The notes under the pieces: generated by a model
Seen by the model: the letters and a program-made list of their open reading frames with translations, nothing else
Database searches by the model: none
Told to the model about the DNA's origin: nothing
Program-made: the position numbers and the translations under genes
In this document: piece after piece, positions 20,699 through 32,500 of the stretch
Position numbering within the stretch: the first letter of the stretch is position 1
Layout: each line of letters opens with the position of its first letter
DNA from: Pectobacterium aquaticum
Lineage (GTDB): Bacteria > Pseudomonadota > Gammaproteobacteria > Enterobacterales > Enterobacteriaceae
Reading direction: 5' to 3'
NCBI RefSeq assembly: GCF_003382565.3
Contig: NZ_CP086253.1
Location: 4,400,426 to 4,464,425, forward strand
Length of the DNA: 64,000 bases

Positions 20699-22240
20699 AT
20701 GCAACTGAATTCCACCGAAATCAGCGAACTGATCAAGCAGCGCATTGCTCAGTTCAATGTGGTGAGCGAAGCTCACAATGAAGGTACTATTGTTTCCGTC
20801 AGCGACGGAATCATCCGTGTCCACGGTCTGGCAGACGTGATGCAGGGAGAGATGATCTCTCTGCCGGGTAACCGTTATGCGATCGCACTGAACCTGGAGC
20901 GCGACTCCGTTGGTGCGGTAGTTATGGGTCCGTATGCGGATCTGGCTGAAGGCATGAAAGTAAAATGCACCGGCCGTATTCTTGAAGTTCCAGTTGGCCG
21001 CGGCCTGCTGGGTCGCGTGGTCAACACGCTGGGTGCACCGATTGACGGTAAAGGCGCACTGGATCACGACGGTTTCTCTGCGGTTGAAGCGATTGCGCCT
21101 GGCGTTATCGAACGTCAGTCCGTTGATGAGCCGGTACAAACGGGCTATAAGTCCGTTGACGCCATGATTCCAATCGGTCGTGGTCAGCGTGAGCTGATTA
21201 TCGGTGACCGTCAGACGGGTAAAACCGCGCTGGCCATCGACGCCATCATCAACCAGCGTGATTCCGGCATCAAATGTGTGTACGTCGCTATCGGCCAGAA
21301 AGCCTCCACGATTTCTAACGTGGTACGTAAACTGGAAGAGCATGGCGCACTGGAAAACACCATTGTTGTTGTTGCTACCGCGTCTGAATCTGCTGCTCTG
21401 CAATACCTGGCACCGTATGCCGGTTGTGCGATGGGCGAGTACTTCCGCGACCGTGGTGAAGATGCACTGATTATTTATGATGACCTGTCTAAACAGGCCG
21501 TTGCTTATCGTCAGATTTCTCTGCTGCTCCGTCGTCCGCCAGGTCGTGAAGCTTATCCTGGTGACGTTTTCTATCTCCACTCCCGTTTGCTGGAGCGTGC
21601 ATCGCGTGTTAACGCCGATTACGTTGAAGCATTCACCAAGGGTGAAGTGAAAGGGAAAACCGGTTCGTTGACCGCTCTGCCGATCATCGAAACGCAAGCG
21701 GGTGACGTTTCTGCGTTCGTTCCGACCAACGTAATTTCTATTACCGATGGTCAGATCTTCCTGGAATCCAACCTGTTTAACGCCGGTATTCGTCCTGCGG
21801 TTAACCCAGGGATCTCCGTATCCCGTGTGGGTGGTGCAGCACAGACCAAGATCATGAAAAAACTGTCCGGTGGTATTCGTACCGCGCTGGCACAGTACCG
21901 TGAACTGGCAGCGTTTTCTCAGTTCGCTTCCGATCTTGATGATGCAACCCGTAAGCAGTTGAGCCACGGTCAGAAAGTGACCGAGCTGTTGAAGCAGAAA
22001 CAGTATGCGCCGATGTCTGTCGCACAGCAGTCTCTGGTTCTGTTTGCGGCGGAACGTGGTTATCTGGAAGATGTTGAGCTGTCGAAAGTCGGTAGCTTTG
22101 AAGCGGCACTGTTGGCTTATGCTGACCGTGAGCATGGCGAACTTCTGCAACAAATCGACCAGACTGGCGCTTATAACGATGAGATCGAGGGCAAGTTTAA
22201 AGGCATCCTCGATACTTTTAAGGCAACCCAGTCCTGGTAA
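20699..22240 (+). CDS. atpA: ATP synthase F1 subunit alpha
   Basis: Non-catalytic nucleotide-binding subunit of the F1 hexamer. The product has 513 residues, identical in length to E. coli. P-loop GDRQTGKT is at 169-176, and the alpha signature [17 protein letters not shown] and the arginine finger in that same segment are intact. Codon use is highly biased, as expected for a strongly expressed gene. Long open frames on the opposite strand are shadows of this bias. Confidence 0.98.
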   Translation: MQLNSTEISELIKQRIAQFNVVSEAHNEGTIVSVSDGIIRVHGLADVMQGEMISLPGNRYAIALNLERDSVGAVVMGPYADLAEGMKVKCTGRILEVPVGRGLLGRVVNTLGAPIDGKGALDHDGFSAVEAIAPGVIERQSVDEPVQTGYKSVDAMIPIGRGQRELIIGDRQTGKTALAIDAIINQRDSGIKCVYVAIGQKASTISNVVRKLEEHGALENTIVVVATASESAALQYLAPYAGCAMGEYFRDRGEDALIIYDDLSKQAVAYRQISLLLRRPPGREAYPGDVFYLHSRLLERASRVNADYVEAFTKGEVKGKTGSLTALPIIETQAGDVSAFVPTNVISITDGQIFLESNLFNAGIRPAVNPGISVSRVGGAAQTKIMKKLSGGIRTALAQYRELAAFSQFASDLDDATRKQLSHGQKVTELLKQKQYAPMSVAQQSLVLFAAERGYLEDVELSKVGSFEAALLAYADREHGELLQQIDQTGAYNDEIEGKFKGILDTFKATQSW

Positions 22241-22292
22241 CGCCCGGTGGCCTGCTGTAAAGCAGGCCGCAAGGCTTTGAGGAGAAGCAAAG

Positions 22293-24586
<2,294 letters not shown>

Positions 24587-24605
24587 CGCCTTGTAGGAGG
24601 GTGAC

Positions 24606-25025
24606 ATGGCTATGACTTACCATCTGGATGTCGTGAGTGCAGAACAGCAAATGTTCTCCGGTCTGGTGCAGAAGATCCAGGTAACGGGGAGCGAAGGCGA
24701 ACTGGGTATTTATCCGGGACATGCCCCTCTGCTCACTGCCATTAAGCCGGGTATGATTCGTATCGTTAAGCAGCACGGTGAGGAAGAGTATATCTATCTT
24801 TCTGGCGGCGTCCTTGAGGTGCAGCCGAATATGGTCACCGTACTGTCTGATACCGCTATCCGTGGGCAGGATCTGGATGAAGCACGTGCGCTGGAAGCGA
24901 AGCGCAAAGCCGAAGATCATATCCGCAATTCGCATGGCGATGTGGATTATGCTCAGGCTTCCGCAGAGCTGACTAAAGCGATTGCGAAGCTGCGTGTTAT
25001 CGAGCTGACCAGAAAAGCGATGTAA
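24606..25025 (+). CDS. atpC: ATP synthase F1 subunit epsilon
   Basis: Regulatory central-stalk subunit whose C-terminal helices inhibit ATP hydrolysis. The product has 139 residues, the E. coli length. The N-terminal beta-sandwich ([38 protein letters not shown]) is followed by the two-helix C-terminal domain. Last gene of the operon, closed by a strong terminator. Confidence 0.97.
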
Positions 25026-25046
25026 CAGATAAGCTTGCAATAATTG

Positions 25047-25080
25047 AAGGCCAGTCAGTTCACACTGACTGGCCTTTTTC
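25047..25080 (+). terminator. atp operon terminator
   Basis: Stem of 13 bp AAGGCCAGTCAGT/ACTGACTGGCCTT with a TCAC loop (25047-25076), followed by TTTTC. A classic intrinsic terminator 22 bp after atpC. Confidence 0.93.
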
Positions 25081-25174
25081 ATTTAAGGTGATGTTATACG
25101 CCGAGATAAAAATGCTGCGAGAGCAGGCATGTTGGGTATGACAAAGTGCGTCGAGCGGTAGTAACGGATAGATC

Positions 25175-25314
25175 GTAAAGACGCTGTGAATACGTCCATG
25201 TACGCTCGAGCCGCGCAATATGAATCTCATCCCTGAGATTCACCCTTTCAGGGCCGTCGCTAGCGACGTTCAAAAACGTTCCTGACGTTTTTGTCCATGG
25301 CGCGGACGCTTTAC
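25175..25314. repeat. 140-bp multi-hairpin interspersed repeat
   Basis: An element bounded by inverted ends GTAAAG...CTTTAC in the atpC-pelX gap. It contains three nested perfect palindromes: TGAATCTCA/TGAGATTCA (25221-25242), GTCGCTAGCGAC (25256-25267) and CAAAAACGT/ACGTTTTTG (25271-25293). It is non-coding and resembles the palindromic MITE-like repeats of soft-rot enterobacteria (from memory). No second copy is visible in this window. Confidence 0.65.
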
Positions 25315-25378
25315 TCTTCTATTCCATTATCCCCGTTTTCGTTCTGCAAAAAGGGCTTTTCAATAGTCTGAAAATACC

Positions 25379-27613
25379 TTATTTTTTCTTCAGGAAATCG
25401 CCAAGTACCAGATTGCCTTTGGCATCACGCGTAAACGTCTCCGGAACGGTAACGGATACGAAGTTATTTACGGTGATTTCCTTGCCTTGCGCGTTAACCG
25501 AACGGTCTTCTTTGATGAAATAGTTGGTGTTATCGATATTGCCGACAACCGCATCATCATATTTACCCGCTTTGGTTTTCAGCGAAATGTTGTTCTTGAA
25601 GACGCCTTGTTTTTCCGGGCCAGAGTAAGGGCTTGGGCGGAAGATAAAGTTAAAGCGTTCGTTATCTAACGCGATGTTGTCTTCAACGATCAAGGCGCCA
25701 GGGTTGAAGTTGTCAGTGAAGCCATCAAGTTTGTTGCCCACAGCAATGCTGTGTTTAACCTGATGTGCTACTGGCTGGCCTTCTCCACCCATTTTGAAGC
25801 CGTTGCTGGTGTTGTTCATGGCAATTGAATTCTCGATCACCACAACGCCGTTGGCGCCGTCTTCAATTTTGTTAAACAGGTCGAAGCCGTCATCGATGTT
25901 GTTGTGCGAGAACGCACCGCGGATCACGTTGCCTTCACCCACACGCATTTTCACCGCGAAACCGTCGGCGTTAATTTTGCCTGGATCCTGGTTGCTGTGA
26001 GATTCTGAATTCAGAATCAGGTTATGGCTGGCCCACAGTGGTCTGCCTACATCTGCCGTCGAGGTCACCTGAATACCCGTATCGTCAGCGTGGTGCGCCA
26101 GAACACGTTCGATAGTGTTATAGCTCCCTTCGATACGGAATGGTTTCTCTGTAATTTCAATCCCTTTAACATGCCAATGGCTCGCTTTCAACTGCAGGCC
26201 ATGAATGACGGCTTTATTGCCGACAGCAAACAGGTTCTTGACGGTTTTTTTCTGGCCGCTGGCGCTGACAGGGATTTCAGCCGCGCTGTAATCGCCATCG
26301 TTGAGCCAGATGGTGCCACCAGTTGGTAGCGCCGCGACGGCGCTGGCTAAATCGATCGGTGCATTTTTACTGCCGTCATTGCTGGCTGAACCTTGTGGCG
26401 AAACATACAGATTTTTAGCGTCTGCATAGGCTACTCTTTCAACCTTGAACGTGCTCTCTTTTACTGCTTTATCATCGCCTTCCGTAGGCTGGTAGGCAAT
26501 CTTGAACTCAGCGCCGTTACCAGCAATTTTCGCTGGCAGAGATAAGGTTTCTCCCGCTTTTACCTGCTTCGCTTCACCCAGAGATTTACCATCTTGCGAC
26601 ACCGCGATCGTGCCATTGTAATTGGCTCTGGCCTGAACCACATAGTGTTCGCTGGTGGTTTTAGGCGATGACATAACCTGGAGCAAAGGATCATAATCCT
26701 TGGCTTTAAACTCCGGTGAGGCTTTGGTTTGCGCTGGTGTCGTGGTCAACTGTGCATTGCTGACGGTAATTTTGGCGTTACGGGAAGCAAAGAAACCGAC
26801 GTAGTAATGGTCTTTATCCAGCTTGGTGACGACGTCCGCGCCTTTGACTTCTTTTGATACCCAGTTGTCCGTCCCTTTCGGCGCATAAGAGGTAATGAAG
26901 CCGTCGTTGGTGCGTTCCAGTTTCAGACGGAACGTTGGCGTTTGCTCTAGATTTACATTTTCCTGATAGCTGGTTTTGGTAATTTTCGCGCCGGCGTTGC
27001 CCCACGGTTGTGTGACGCCATTACGTAAAATTGCCTGTAGTTTGATTTCGGTATGAGACTTTTTATCCTGCGTCATGATGGCGTTCATCACCATGTTGGA
27101 TGCCGCAGGGAATTCCTCATACCCTTCTTTCAGCGGTTCCTGACGCGGCACGCCGATAATATCGCGCACCAGAATCCCCGCGCCTTCCTGAGCTGCCGGT
27201 TTGGCGCCATTTTCTGGCCCAAACTGTTCCACAGTAATATCAGACTGAAGTGTAAAGTTCACATTCGCAGGCAGTTGCGTATAGAAGAACGTCAGCCCGT
27301 CATGGGTGTTGGCAATCTTTCCGCCACGGCTCTCGATCGTGATCGGTGTGGATAAATCAGCATTATCCCCCGGTGATAATTTTTTGCCGTTAATGGTGAC
27401 GTTATTAACACCAACTTTTTCCGGCAGGACATTGGATGAGAAGTTGACGTCTGTCGATTGGCCAAAGGCGACACCGTGCCAGACTGGCGATGATTCTGTC
27501 GCGGCGTGTGTACTGAAGCTGAAAAGTAATGCATTCGTCAACGCGACGGCTGCGAGGCGTGAAGAACGGTGTTTCCGTAATGAATCACATTTTTGTGAAG
27601 AACAACGTTTCAT
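25379..27613 (-). CDS. pelX: Periplasmic exopolygalacturonate lyase PelX (PL9 family)
   Basis: Pectate lyase of polysaccharide lyase family 9. In Dickeya the homologous PelX acts in the periplasm, removing unsaturated dimers from oligogalacturonide ends. The 744-residue product has a signal peptide ending ...LLFSFSTHA at about residue 37, a large N-terminal region of beta-sandwich type, and a C-terminal right-handed beta-helix from about residue 405 (NLYVSPQGSASNDGSKNAP). That helix has repeated N-x-I-x-x-N turns and motifs such as HHADDTGIQV and NNIDDGFDLFNKIEDGANG. Extracellular PelL-type enzymes are shorter, so PelX is the better call. Transcribed towards the atp operon, with a KdgR-type box upstream. 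Confidence 0.85.
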   Translation of the reverse strand: MKRCSSQKCDSLRKHRSSRLAAVALTNALLFSFSTHAATESSPVWHGVAFGQSTDVNFSSNVLPEKVGVNNVTINGKKLSPGDNADLSTPITIESRGGKIANTHDGLTFFYTQLPANVNFTLQSDITVEQFGPENGAKPAAQEGAGILVRDIIGVPRQEPLKEGYEEFPAASNMVMNAIMTQDKKSHTEIKLQAILRNGVTQPWGNAGAKITKTSYQENVNLEQTPTFRLKLERTNDGFITSYAPKGTDNWVSKEVKGADVVTKLDKDHYYVGFFASRNAKITVSNAQLTTTPAQTKASPEFKAKDYDPLLQVMSSPKTTSEHYVVQARANYNGTIAVSQDGKSLGEAKQVKAGETLSLPAKIAGNGAEFKIAYQPTEGDDKAVKESTFKVERVAYADAKNLYVSPQGSASNDGSKNAPIDLASAVAALPTGGTIWLNDGDYSAAEIPVSASGQKKTVKNLFAVGNKAVIHGLQLKASHWHVKGIEITEKPFRIEGSYNTIERVLAHHADDTGIQVTSTADVGRPLWASHNLILNSESHSNQDPGKINADGFAVKMRVGEGNVIRGAFSHNNIDDGFDLFNKIEDGANGVVVIENSIAMNNTSNGFKMGGEGQPVAHQVKHSIAVGNKLDGFTDNFNPGALIVEDNIALDNERFNFIFRPSPYSGPEKQGVFKNNISLKTKAGKYDDAVVGNIDNTNYFIKEDRSVNAQGKEITVNNFVSVTVPETFTRDAKGNLVLGDFLKKK

Positions 27614-27658
27614 TGTATCTCCTTCGTTATTGAATTATTTGCCCGCGTATATTGCTAT

Positions 27659-27679
27659 AAATGAAACGCTGTTTCTTTT
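27659..27679 (-). promoter_or_regulatory. KdgR-type operator of pelX
   Basis: On the minus strand AAAAGAAACAGCGTTTCATTT matches the KdgR-box pattern (A/T-rich GAAAC-N-GTTTC palindrome) of pectinolysis genes, 46 bp upstream of the pelX start. A TGTGACACACACAAAA stretch beside it may be a weak CRP site. KdgR repression relieved by KDG and CRP activation is the known logic in soft-rot bacteria. The rest of the 324-bp pelX-glmU gap shows no gene and no promoter I can assign confidently to glmU. Confidence 0.8.
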
Positions 27680-27937
27680 GTGTGTGTCACAAATGGAAAT
27701 ACTTAAAAACAAAGTCTGTTTTTTATGAAGCTCTGTGTCATTTCTGTTGATGTCGATAGCACGGTGTCCGTTTCTTCTCCTTATGAACATTCGCCGTTTT
27801 GAGTGAAATTTTCAGAAAAAACTCACCAAAAAGTATCCGCGTTAAGCAGTAGTTTCGGTAAACTCTGGTTATTCATGCCGTAGCAGGCTGGCCATTTTAT
27901 TCTTGCGGAGCGGTGGCTCCGTATTGTCAGGATACTT

Positions 27938-29308
27938 ATGTCAAATAGTTCGATGAGTGTGGTAATCCTTGCTGCGGGTAAAGGGACCCGTATGTATTCG
28001 GACCTTCCCAAGGTGCTGCATAAACTGGCGGGTAAGCCGATGGTTCAGCACGTTATTGATGCTGCAATGACGACAGGCGCACAGCACGTTCATCTGGTCT
28101 ATGGCCACGGCGGCGATCTGCTAAAACGTGAATTGACCGATCCGGCGTTGAACTGGGTATTGCAGGCGGAACAGCTGGGAACCGGGCATGCGATGCAGCA
28201 AGCCGCGCCTCATTTTGTTGATGATGAAGATATTTTGATGTTATATGGCGATGTGCCGCTGATTTCATCGCAAACGCTGGGACGTTTACGCGAGGCTAAG
28301 CCGCAGGGCGGTATCGGCCTGTTGACGGTGGAGCTGGACGATCCGACGGGCTATGGACGAATTGTGCGTGAAAAGGGTGCCGTAGTCGGGATCGTCGAGC
28401 ATAAAGATGCCAGCGAAGAACAGCGCCAGATTAACGAGATCAATACTGGCATTTTGATCGCGAACGGCAAAGATCTGAAGCGTTGGCTAAGCCAGTTGAA
28501 TAACAACAACGCACAGGGCGAGTTTTACATCACCGATATTATTGCGATGGCAGCGGAAGAAGGTCAGCGTGTTGAAGCGGTCCATCCCGAGCGGTTGAGC
28601 GAAGTTGAAGGCGTTAATAATCGTCTGCAACTGTCGGCGCTGGAGCGCGTTTATCAGTGTGAACAGGCGGATAAACTGCTGTTGGCGGGTGTCATGCTGC
28701 TCGATCCGGCTCGATTTGATCTGCGCGGCGAATTGACTCATGGTCGCGATGTGGTGATTGATATCAATACGGTCGTGGAAGGCAATGTTAAGCTGGGTAA
28801 CCGAGTGAAAATCGGTGCAGGCTGTGTGATCAAAAACTGCATCATTGGCGATGATTGTGAGATCAGCCCTTATTCCGTGTTGGAAGATGCCGTACTCGAA
28901 GCACAGTGTACCGTTGGCCCATTTGCCCGCCTGCGTCCAGGATCAGAACTGGCTGAGGGTGCGCATGTTGGCAACTTTGTCGAACTGAAAAAAGCGCGTT
29001 TAGGTAAAGGATCAAAAGCGGGTCACCTTAGCTATTTGGGGGATGCGGATATCGGTTCCGGTGTTAATATTGGCGCGGGAACGATCACCTGTAATTATGA
29101 CGGCGCAAATAAACACAAAACAATTATTGGTGACGATGTATTTGTCGGCTCGGATAGTCAGCTGGTAGCGCCCGTTAGCATAGCCAGCGGTGCGACGATC
29201 GGTGCGGGAACGACGGTTACGCACGACGTGGCAGAGAATGAGCTGGTGGTCGGTCGCGTGAAACAACGGCATATTTCCGGCTGGCAACGTCCGGTGAAAA
29301 AGAAATAA
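27938..29308 (+). CDS. glmU: Bifunctional GlmU (glucosamine-1-P acetyltransferase / UDP-GlcNAc pyrophosphorylase)
   Basis: Makes UDP-N-acetylglucosamine, precursor of peptidoglycan and LPS. The 456-residue product (E. coli 456) has the N-terminal uridylyltransferase domain with LAAGKGTRM at about 11-19 and YGDVPLI. A left-handed beta-helix C-terminal acetyltransferase domain of hexapeptide repeats follows, with [28 protein letters not shown] and [11 protein letters not shown]. It lies upstream of glmS, as in E. coli. Confidence 0.97.
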   Translation: MSNSSMSVVILAAGKGTRMYSDLPKVLHKLAGKPMVQHVIDAAMTTGAQHVHLVYGHGGDLLKRELTDPALNWVLQAEQLGTGHAMQQAAPHFVDDEDILMLYGDVPLISSQTLGRLREAKPQGGIGLLTVELDDPTGYGRIVREKGAVVGIVEHKDASEEQRQINEINTGILIANGKDLKRWLSQLNNNNAQGEFYITDIIAMAAEEGQRVEAVHPERLSEVEGVNNRLQLSALERVYQCEQADKLLLAGVMLLDPARFDLRGELTHGRDVVIDINTVVEGNVKLGNRVKIGAGCVIKNCIIGDDCEISPYSVLEDAVLEAQCTVGPFARLRPGSELAEGAHVGNFVELKKARLGKGSKAGHLSYLGDADIGSGVNIGAGTITCNYDGANKHKTIIGDDVFVGSDSQLVAPVSIASGATIGAGTTVTHDVAENELVVGRVKQRHISGWQRPVKKK

Positions 29309-29316
29309 TATTTAAT

Positions 29317-29345
29317 GCCTCTGCACGCAGCGGAGGCGGTTTTGT
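29317..29345 (+). other. Stem-loop in the glmU-glmS intergenic region
   Basis: GCCTCTGC-ACGCA-GCGGAGGC (29317-29337) followed by GGTTTTGT. This position corresponds to the processed glmU-glmS junction in E. coli. A second pair CTGTGCT/AGCACAG follows at 29347-29375. A role in mRNA processing and in GlmZ-type sRNA control of glmS is inferred from E. coli, not shown here. Confidence 0.55.
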
Positions 29346-29492
29346 CCTGTGCTTTGGCCGATCCCTGAGCACAGAACAAAACATAATAATCCCCAACTCT
29401 CTACAAGGCTCGGGGAACCCGGAAAAACCGGAACAATCAGGTCTAAGACATCCCTGGTGACACAATATGTCACTTTTATAGGAATACCATCG

Positions 29493-31325
29493 ATGTGTGG
29501 AATTGTAGGCGCAGTTGCGCAACGTGATGTTGCTGAAATTTTGTTGGAAGGTTTACGCCGTCTTGAGTACCGCGGTTATGACTCTGCGGGCCTGGCGGTT
29601 GTTGACAGCGAAGGAAATGTCGCCCGTTTGCGTCGTCTGGGGAAAGTGCAGGTGCTGTCTCAGGCAGCCGAAGAGCATGAACTGCACGGCGGTACGGGTA
29701 TTGCCCATACTCGCTGGGCAACGCACGGTGAACCTTCTGAAGAGAACGCACACCCGCATGTTTCTGAACATATCACTATCGTCCATAACGGCATTATCGA
29801 AAACCATGAACCGCTGCGCGAACTGCTGATCGGTCGCGGCTATCGTTTTGTTTCTGAAACCGATACCGAAGTGGTTGCTCATCTGGTTCATTTCGAACAG
29901 CAGCAGACCGGCGGAACGCTGGTTGACGTGGTTAAGCGTGTGATCCCACAGCTGCGCGGTGCGTATGGCATGGTGGTGTTGGATAACCGCGATCCGAGCG
30001 TACTGGTTGCCGCGCGTTCTGGTAGCCCGCTGGTGATTGGCCGTGGTGTGGGTGAAAACTTCATTGCCTCCGATCAGTTGGCATTACTGCCTGTGACTCG
30101 CCGTTTCATGTTCCTGGAAGAAGGTGACATTGCGGAAATCACCCGTCGTGATGTACGCGTTTTTGACAAATCCGGCGTGCTTGCTGCACGCGAAGAAATT
30201 GAATCAAAAGTGAATTACGATGCTGGTGACAAAGGTGCGTATCGTCACTACATGCAGAAAGAGATCTACGAACAGCCGATGGCGATCAAGAACACCCTTG
30301 AAGGGCGTTTCAGCCACGGCGAGATCAATCTTTCTGAGTTAGGTCCGAAAGCGGATGAGCTGCTGGCGAAGGTTGAACACGTTCAGATTATTGCCTGTGG
30401 TACATCCTACAACTCCGGTATGGTTTCTCGTTACTGGTTTGAATCACTGGCCGGTATTCCGTGCGACGTGGAGATTGCTTCCGAATTCCGCTATCGCAAG
30501 CCTGCCGTGCGTAAGAACAGCCTGATGATTACCCTGTCTCAATCCGGTGAAACCGCAGATACGCTGGCAGCACTGCGTTTGTCCAAAGAACTGGGCTATC
30601 TGGGATCGCTGGCTATCTGTAACGTCGCCGGTTCCTCGCTGGTGCGTGAATCCGATCTGGCGCTGATGACTAAAGCGGGCGTAGAGATTGGCGTGGCCTC
30701 GACCAAAGCCTTCACTACCCAGCTTACCGTTCTGCTGATGCTGGTGGCGCGTGTTGGCCGCCTGCGCGGTATGGATGCGAAAATTGAGCATGAGATCGTT
30801 CACGGTTTGCAGGCGCTGCCAGCGCGTATTGAGCAAATGCTGTCTCAGGACAAACTCATCGAATCTCTGGCGGAAGGTTTCTCTGACAAGCACCATGCGC
30901 TGTTCCTCGGCCGTGGCGATCAGTATCCGATCGCAATGGAAGGGGCGCTGAAGCTGAAAGAGATTTCTTACATCCACGCGGAAGCCTATGCCGCAGGCGA
31001 ACTGAAACACGGCCCGCTGGCGCTGATTGATGCGGATATGCCGGTTGTTGTCGTGGCACCGAACAACGAGCTGTTGGAAAAATTGAAATCCAACATCGAA
31101 GAAGTTCGGGCGCGCGGCGGTGAGCTGTATGTCTTCGCTGACGAAGATGCCGGTTTCACCAGCAGCGAAAATATGAAGATTATTCCACTGCCGCATATCG
31201 AAGAAGTGATTGCGCCAATCTTCTATACGGTGCCGTTGCAGTTGCTGTCTTATCACGTCGCGCTGATTAAAGGCACCGATGTCGATCAGCCACGTAACCT
31301 GGCGAAATCCGTTACGGTAGAGTAA
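29493..31325 (+). CDS. glmS: Glutamine-fructose-6-phosphate aminotransferase GlmS
   Basis: Makes glucosamine 6-phosphate from fructose 6-phosphate and glutamine, the first step of amino-sugar synthesis. I start at the ATG at 29493, which places the catalytic cysteine immediately after the initiator Met ([15 protein letters not shown]); a longer open frame upstream would destroy this Ntn-hydrolase N-terminus. The product has 610 codons, as in E. coli. The N-terminal glutaminase domain is followed by two SIS domains ([22 protein letters not shown] and the C-terminal NLAKSVTVE). Confidence 0.97.
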   Translation: MCGIVGAVAQRDVAEILLEGLRRLEYRGYDSAGLAVVDSEGNVARLRRLGKVQVLSQAAEEHELHGGTGIAHTRWATHGEPSEENAHPHVSEHITIVHNGIIENHEPLRELLIGRGYRFVSETDTEVVAHLVHFEQQQTGGTLVDVVKRVIPQLRGAYGMVVLDNRDPSVLVAARSGSPLVIGRGVGENFIASDQLALLPVTRRFMFLEEGDIAEITRRDVRVFDKSGVLAAREEIESKVNYDAGDKGAYRHYMQKEIYEQPMAIKNTLEGRFSHGEINLSELGPKADELLAKVEHVQIIACGTSYNSGMVSRYWFESLAGIPCDVEIASEFRYRKPAVRKNSLMITLSQSGETADTLAALRLSKELGYLGSLAICNVAGSSLVRESDLALMTKAGVEIGVASTKAFTTQLTVLLMLVARVGRLRGMDAKIEHEIVHGLQALPARIEQMLSQDKLIESLAEGFSDKHHALFLGRGDQYPIAMEGALKLKEISYIHAEAYAAGELKHGPLALIDADMPVVVVAPNNELLEKLKSNIEEVRARGGELYVFADEDAGFTSSENMKIIPLPHIEEVIAPIFYTVPLQLLSYHVALIKGTDVDQPRNLAKSVTVE

Positions 31326-31337
31326 TTTTTAAAAACG

Positions 31338-31377
31338 GAGGTAAATAGCGATTGTGTTATTTACCTCTGCTTATTTT
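31338..31377 (+). terminator. glmS terminator
   Basis: 10-bp stem GAGGTAAATA/TATTTACCTC (31338-31367) followed by TGCTTATTTT, directly after glmS. Confidence 0.7.
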
Positions 31378-31528
31378 GATAGTTCATCTCATTTTTTATC
31401 CCCCTTATTTTAAGTCCACCGCATTCTCCTTATCAAAATTTATTGGGTATATTGGTTTACCCATATTGATTAGTTCTTAATATGAATAACAAACAACAAT
31501 ACCAGGATATCGATGAAGGGAATGCAAC

Positions 31529-31828
31529 TCAATTAAGCAACTGACTCGCCATCTTTCTCATCTGACAGTTCACCAGATTGTAGGCCAGCAGCATAATATC
31601 AAGGCGGTTAACTATCTGATAAGGAGGATCTTTACACTCCAGCACCATACCCACAATGTACCAGACCATCATTTCCAGCGGGAGACGATGTTTATGCAGA
31701 GTGACAATCTCGGACTCTTAAAGACAACGTTAAATGAGCGCTGGGTCAAGAAAGTCACCCAAAGAAGTCAGGGGTTACGGGTGGCGTTTTAGCAGGAGAT
31801 AAGATTAAGAGCCTGAGCAATAAGCATA
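31529..31828 (-). pseudogene. Decayed IS4 (InsG-like) transposase with internal deletion
   Basis: From the ATG at 31826-31828 the minus strand reads MLIAQALNLISC, then a stop, then NATRNP, a one-base frameshift and LTSLGDFLDPALI. After further stops come ESEIVTLHKHRLPLEMMVW and YIVGMVLECKDPP, then QIVNRLDIM fused directly to LLAYNLVNCQMRKMASQLLN. The first part aligns with the N-terminus of E. coli IS4 transposase (from memory: ...LTSLGDYLDPELISRCLAE..., RLPLEMMVW, NRLDIML) and the last part with its C-terminal LLAYNLVRYQMIKMA. The whole DDE catalytic core, roughly 300 residues, is missing, so the gene is dead. Confidence 0.85.
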
Positions 31829-31910
31829 AAAAAATCCGGAAACGAGGGTGATTTTCGGATTTTTACACAATAACTGGAGCGTTCAGCCGATCCTTAATTG
31901 ATCGGTATTA
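31529..31910 (-). mobile_element. Remnant of an IS4-family insertion sequence
   Basis: Read on the minus strand, the remnant starts with an IS4-like terminal inverted repeat (TAATACCGATCAATTAAGG..., 31881-31910). A hairpin follows (AAAAATCCG/CGGATTTTT, 31829-31864), then a transposase frame carrying stops, a frameshift and a large internal deletion. The right inverted repeat is not clear; a weakly similar stretch lies near 31470-31490. The element interrupts the N-terminus of a LysR-type gene. Confidence 0.8.
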
Positions 31911-31969
31911 CCCGTCTCGGCAGCGGCAATAAAAATTCGGCGTTGATCGAGGGTAATGGCGTCTGACAT
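31911..31969 (-). pseudogene. LysR-family regulator, N-terminal stub cut by the IS4 remnant
   Basis: The minus strand reads MSDAITLDQRRIFIAAAETG from an ATG at 31967-31969, the typical beginning of a LysR-type helix-turn-helix. The frame then runs into the IS4-type terminal repeat and stops shortly after (NTDQLRIG). The rest of this gene is not found next to the element. Confidence 0.7.
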
Positions 31970-32044
31970 AACTATTGGCTCGGGCGATGGGTTCAATTAA
32001 TGGTAAGCGTTCTGGCAGCTCAATCTTTCTCATACTGACAGTGG

Positions 32045-32248
32045 TCAGCTTACCTTTATCATCGTCTGGGTGACTTGAATAATCCAATTAATGACAGCAT
32101 CCACCCGTGGTGCAATATGCCTGCGGTGCGGAAGCAACAAAGAAACTTGTCGTGGCGGTGGTACGAACTCTGGCAACACCGCTACCAATGCTCCGGCGTC
32201 AAGTAAACGCTGGCTGGTGGCTTGCTTCTGTAATCAAAGCCACGGACT
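32045..32248 (-). pseudogene. LysR-family regulator, C-terminal fragment
   Basis: The minus strand encodes SQRLLDAGALVAVLPEFVPP and then PRQVSLLLPHRRHIAPRVDA and VINWIIQVT before a stop at 32045-32047. This is the end of a LysR-type substrate-binding domain (LLDAGALVAVLPEF; PHRRHIAPRVDAVINWI). Going upstream the frame is broken by a shift (ALITEAS in the next frame) and fades out by about 32250. It is oriented towards the N-terminal stub at 31911-31969, so the two may be relics of neighbouring LysR genes or of a rearranged single gene. The remaining stretch to 32500 contains an inverted repeat near 32273-32317 and no gene. Confidence 0.65.
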
Positions 32249-32500
32249 CTTGCTTAAAACAGAGCAATCAACACGATAAAACAGGGCTCTTGACCTCAAT
32301 CAACAGCCCTTATCGTTCCACGATATTGCGGACAACTCACAAATTTATTACCCCTGTTCAATTTTCAATAATTAGAAAATCTTAATAATCATCGAACTCA
32401 ACAGGCTTTGACTCTCCCAATCTGACCTGATTTTCATCCACTACGTCGCAAGACTGGGGGGCAGTTTCTTCATGTGTTAGTGATGAAAGGCGATAACTTT

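Noticed and set aside
30444..31256. 270-codon open frame antisense to glmS
   Set aside because: Same antisense artefact; glmS is a clear gene on the plus strand across this entire stretch.
31829..31864. Terminator of an unseen gene
   Set aside because: The hairpin lies between the IS4-type terminal repeat and the transposase start, so it is more simply part of the insertion sequence.
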